Shown one piece after another: positions 22,699-24,637 of a DNA stretch of 24,637 nt; the stretch's first letter is position 1, and each line of letters opens with the position of its first letter. Origin of the DNA: Deltaproteobacteria bacterium UBA6601 (GTDB lineage Bacteria > Myxococcota_A > UBA796 > UBA9615); assembly GCA_002433485.1 (NCBI GenBank), contig DJIF01000046.1, positions 1-24,637 on the forward strand, given 5' to 3'. Below the pieces are notes generated by a model that did no database searches, had not been told where the DNA came from, and saw only the letters and a list, made by a program, of their open reading frames with translations. The position numbers were made by a program, and so were the translations under genes.

Positions 22699-24437
22699 TG
22701 GTGCAGCGCTTGATGTTGGTCATCGTTCTGGGGCTCTTCGCCTGTCAGGGGACATCCGGCGTGGGCGACGATGATCGACCGGACAACGATGATGACGATA
22801 GCGCCAGTGGCGACGATGACGACAGCGCCAGTGGCGATGACGACGACCGTGCAAGTGGCGATGACGATGATGACGACAGCGCCGGTGATGACGACAGCGC
22901 CGGTGACGACGACGATAGTTCGATTGACGACGACGGCCTGGTAGGCGGCATCTGTCTTGGTGATCAGTTGGTGACGACGGTCAGCGACATCGCAGCGCTG
23001 GCGAACTGTGAACATATTGAGGGGAGCCTCTCGGTCAGTGGGCTCGACCAGGGCAGCATTGGGCTCGGCGCTCTGGACCGACTGCAGAGCATCGGTGGGA
23101 GCCTTAATGTGAGCGCTAATGCGGGGCTTTCCAGTCTGGCAGGGCTGAGTGGCCTGCGTAGCGTGGGTGCCAGCGTTATGGTCCAGGAAAATGCTGTCCT
23201 TACTGATGTCTCAGCGCTCGCCGGCATCGAGAGCATTGGCGGCGACTTGAACCTATCGGACAATCCCGCACTGGTAAGCATGGGAGCCCAGTTTGTGCTT
23301 CATTCTCTGGGCGGCAGCCTGGAATTCACCGAGAACAATGCCCTGGAGCTAGTGCAGGGATTCTCTCAGCTGGTCAGCATTGGTGGTGGACTGTCCATTG
23401 ACAGCAACGATGACCTGGTGCGGCTGGAGGGTTTTGCTCAGTTGAGCGCGCTGGGCGGCCCACTGCGGGTGCTCTACAACGCCTCGCTGGTCGACTTCGA
23501 CGCCCTGTCCGGGGTGCAGACAATCGGCGGTGAGTTGCTGATTGAGGGCAACCTGCTGCTTGAGGACCTCGATGGACTGGCCTCTTTGCTCGCAGTCCCA
23601 GCTCAATTCAAGCTCCAGGACAACATCTCGCTGCTTCATGTGGATGGCTTGTCTTCGCTCGGCTCGGTGGCTGGTGAGCTCCGCATCGAGGACAACATTG
23701 TGCTGACCGATCTCGACGGTATGTCCAACTTGATCTCTCTCGGCGGCAATCTCGACATCACCGACAACATCGCCCTGCAGGACCTTGATGGCCTGGCATC
23801 GCTGAGCTATCTGGGCGGTAACCTGTTGATTCATCAGAATGATGTTCTGAGTGATGTAGATGGCCTCTCTGCCCTGATCTCGCTCCCGGGGATCGCCAGC
23901 GTGTTTGGCAACGACTCACTGGCCAACCTGGACGGATTCGCTGGTGTCACCCTGGTTCAAGGGACCCTACAGATCTCCAACAACCTCGTTCTTAATGATC
24001 TGGATGGGCTGGCCGCGATCACTGCTGTAGCCGGCTCGGTCACCATTGATGGTAACGGCGCGCTGAGTCAGCTCAACGGCCTGGGCGGGCTTCGCAACAT
24101 CACCGGCGCGCTGACTCTCTCCGGTCATCCTCAGCTCGTTGATGTCGATGGTCTGTCAGCACTCGAGAGTGTCGGCATGGCGCTATTGGTGGTCGATAAT
24201 CCGAGCCTGCAGCACTTGAATGGCTTTGCCTCGCTCGAGTCGGTCGGAGCTGAGGTGGTCGTTGAGCGCAATCATCAGCTGCATTCTGTCAGCGGCCTTG
24301 AAGGCCTACAGGTTGGCTCAAATTTCACCTTGAGCTCCAATGATTCGTTGTGCCAGCAACACGCTCAGGAACTCGCCTCAAGCCTCCAGACCGGCGGTTG
24401 GGTTGAGGTCAGCGACAATAGCGGGAGCTGCCCGTGA
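22695..24437 (+). CDS. Receptor-L/LRR-like lipoprotein 3 (about 18 repeats)
   Basis: 580 residues from the ATG at 22695, chosen because it overlaps the previous stop (ATGA) and begins directly with a signal peptide; the open frame to 22611 lies within the upstream gene. The lipobox is LFAC (Cys17). Residues 25-81 are a long acidic linker with eight Asp runs mixed with SASG and SAG. A short Cys-containing N-terminal cap (about 86-105) precedes about 18 repeats of exactly or nearly 24 residues (124-552), such as GLSSLGSVAGELRIEDNIVLTDLD minus variation between copies. The 28-residue cap ends SDNSGSCP. This is the longest of three paralogues and probably forms an extended solenoid at the surface. 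Stop overlaps the next GTG start (GTGA). Confidence 0.87.
   Translation: MMVQRLMLVIVLGLFACQGTSGVGDDDRPDNDDDDSASGDDDDSASGDDDDRASGDDDDDDSAGDDDSAGDDDDSSIDDDGLVGGICLGDQLVTTVSDIAALANCEHIEGSLSVSGLDQGSIGLGALDRLQSIGGSLNVSANAGLSSLAGLSGLRSVGASVMVQENAVLTDVSALAGIESIGGDLNLSDNPALVSMGAQFVLHSLGGSLEFTENNALELVQGFSQLVSIGGGLSIDSNDDLVRLEGFAQLSALGGPLRVLYNASLVDFDALSGVQTIGGELLIEGNLLLEDLDGLASLLAVPAQFKLQDNISLLHVDGLSSLGSVAGELRIEDNIVLTDLDGMSNLISLGGNLDITDNIALQDLDGLASLSYLGGNLLIHQNDVLSDVDGLSALISLPGIASVFGNDSLANLDGFAGVTLVQGTLQISNNLVLNDLDGLAAITAVAGSVTIDGNGALSQLNGLGGLRNITGALTLSGHPQLVDVDGLSALESVGMALLVVDNPSLQHLNGFASLESVGAEVVVERNHQLHSVSGLEGLQVGSNFTLSSNDSLCQQHAQELASSLQTGGWVEVSDNSGSCP
22767..22937 (+). repeat. Acidic DDDDSASG-type linker repeat
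   Basis: Irregular units of mostly 24 nt (DDDDSASG) and 15 to 18 nt (DDDSAG) encode a 57-residue Asp-rich spacer, the longest in the window. The mixed unit lengths suggest repeated slippage followed by drift. Confidence 0.85.
23064..24350 (+). repeat. 72-nt tandem repeats encoding LRR/receptor-L units
   Basis: About 18 units of 72 nt. Each unit encodes GL-x2-L-x-S(V/I/L)GG-x-L-x-I-x2-N-x2-L-x2-LD with little variation in length. Nucleotide divergence between units is substantial, so most duplications are not recent. Confidence 0.8.
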
Positions 24438-24637
24438 TCCTGGTTCGCGCTGGTCTGGTTCTGCTGCTGGCCGTGCTGGCCGAATCCTGCGCCGTGCTTC
24501 CTGCTGAGGGGACTCGCCCTGGTGACTGTAGCGATGGGGCTGATAACGACGCCGATGGAGCCTATGACTGCTCTGACGCGGGCTGCTCAGCTGCGCCGAT
24601 TTGCCAGCAGGATGATGACGACAGCAGCCTTGCCGAT
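24434..24637 (+). CDS. MopE-like lipoprotein, 3' end beyond window
   Basis: 68 residues before the right edge, from a GTG start at 24434 that overlaps the previous stop by 4 nt. A hydrophobic signal segment ends in VLAESC (Cys19, a loose lipobox). It is followed by GDCSDGADNDADGAYDCSDAGC, shortened here as C-x-DG-x-DND-x-DG-x2-DC-x4-C, the Cys/Asp motif common in MopE-like and related Myxococcota surface proteins and thought to bind metal, probably calcium. Then a DDDDSS linker begins and the sequence ends. It is the fourth gene of the lipoprotein operon. Whether LRR repeats follow, as in the three upstream genes, cannot be seen. Confidence 0.75.
   Translation, partial: MILVRAGLVLLLAVLAESCAVLPAEGTRPGDCSDGADNDADGAYDCSDAGCSAAPICQQDDDDSSLAD

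Overview
The window looks like a stretch of GC-rich chromosome from a predatory or marine deltaproteobacterial lineage, most likely Myxococcota or a relative. The pointers are several lipoproteins with Asp-rich DDDDS linkers after the lipidated Cys, a MopE-like Cys/Asp motif at the right edge, lamin-tail and leucine-rich surface lipoproteins, and a Tat lipoprotein phosphoesterase. This is inference from gene style; no marker gene is present.

Left half (1-12216), a surface-glycan locus. A leftward operon runs from 5827 to the left edge. It holds four tandem paralogous radical SAM/SPASM proteins, each with an N-terminal Rossmann-like domain, and a GT-B glycosyltransferase cut by the window edge. 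All are joined by 4- to 7-nt overlaps. Divergent from it, after a 314-nt gap, three tandem paralogous GT2 glycosyltransferases (6142-10004) run rightward. They meet, with no gap, a leftward operon (12216 to 10005) of a RmlC-like sugar epimerase, a NAD-dependent sugar epimerase/dehydratase and a CmcI-type methyltransferase/hydroxylase. Together these look like synthesis and decoration of an unusual O-antigen or exopolysaccharide.

Middle (12352-17347). A FadR-type GntR regulator is followed by a Tat-exported phospholipase C/acid phosphatase-like lipoprotein. A perfect 15-bp palindrome of FadR-box type sits immediately upstream of the regulator. Divergently, an ABC-F ATPase of Uup type is followed by a small lamin-tail-domain lipoprotein.

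Right part (17372-24637), a lipoprotein region. A leftward pair encodes a lipoprotein with the phosphohistidine domain and ATP-grasp domain order of glucan water dikinases, and a DDDDS-linker lipoprotein of unknown fold. Divergent from these is a rightward operon of three receptor-L/LRR-like lipoproteins with about 7, 10 and 18 repeats of 24 residues and an invariant 28-residue C-terminal cap. The start of a fourth, MopE-like lipoprotein follows and is cut by the window edge.

The most unusual items are the fourfold radical SAM array facing a threefold glycosyltransferase array, the apparently exported dikinase-like protein, the repeat-expanding LRR lipoprotein family with its shared cap and acidic linker, and the FadR-box that may sit inside a leaderless promoter.
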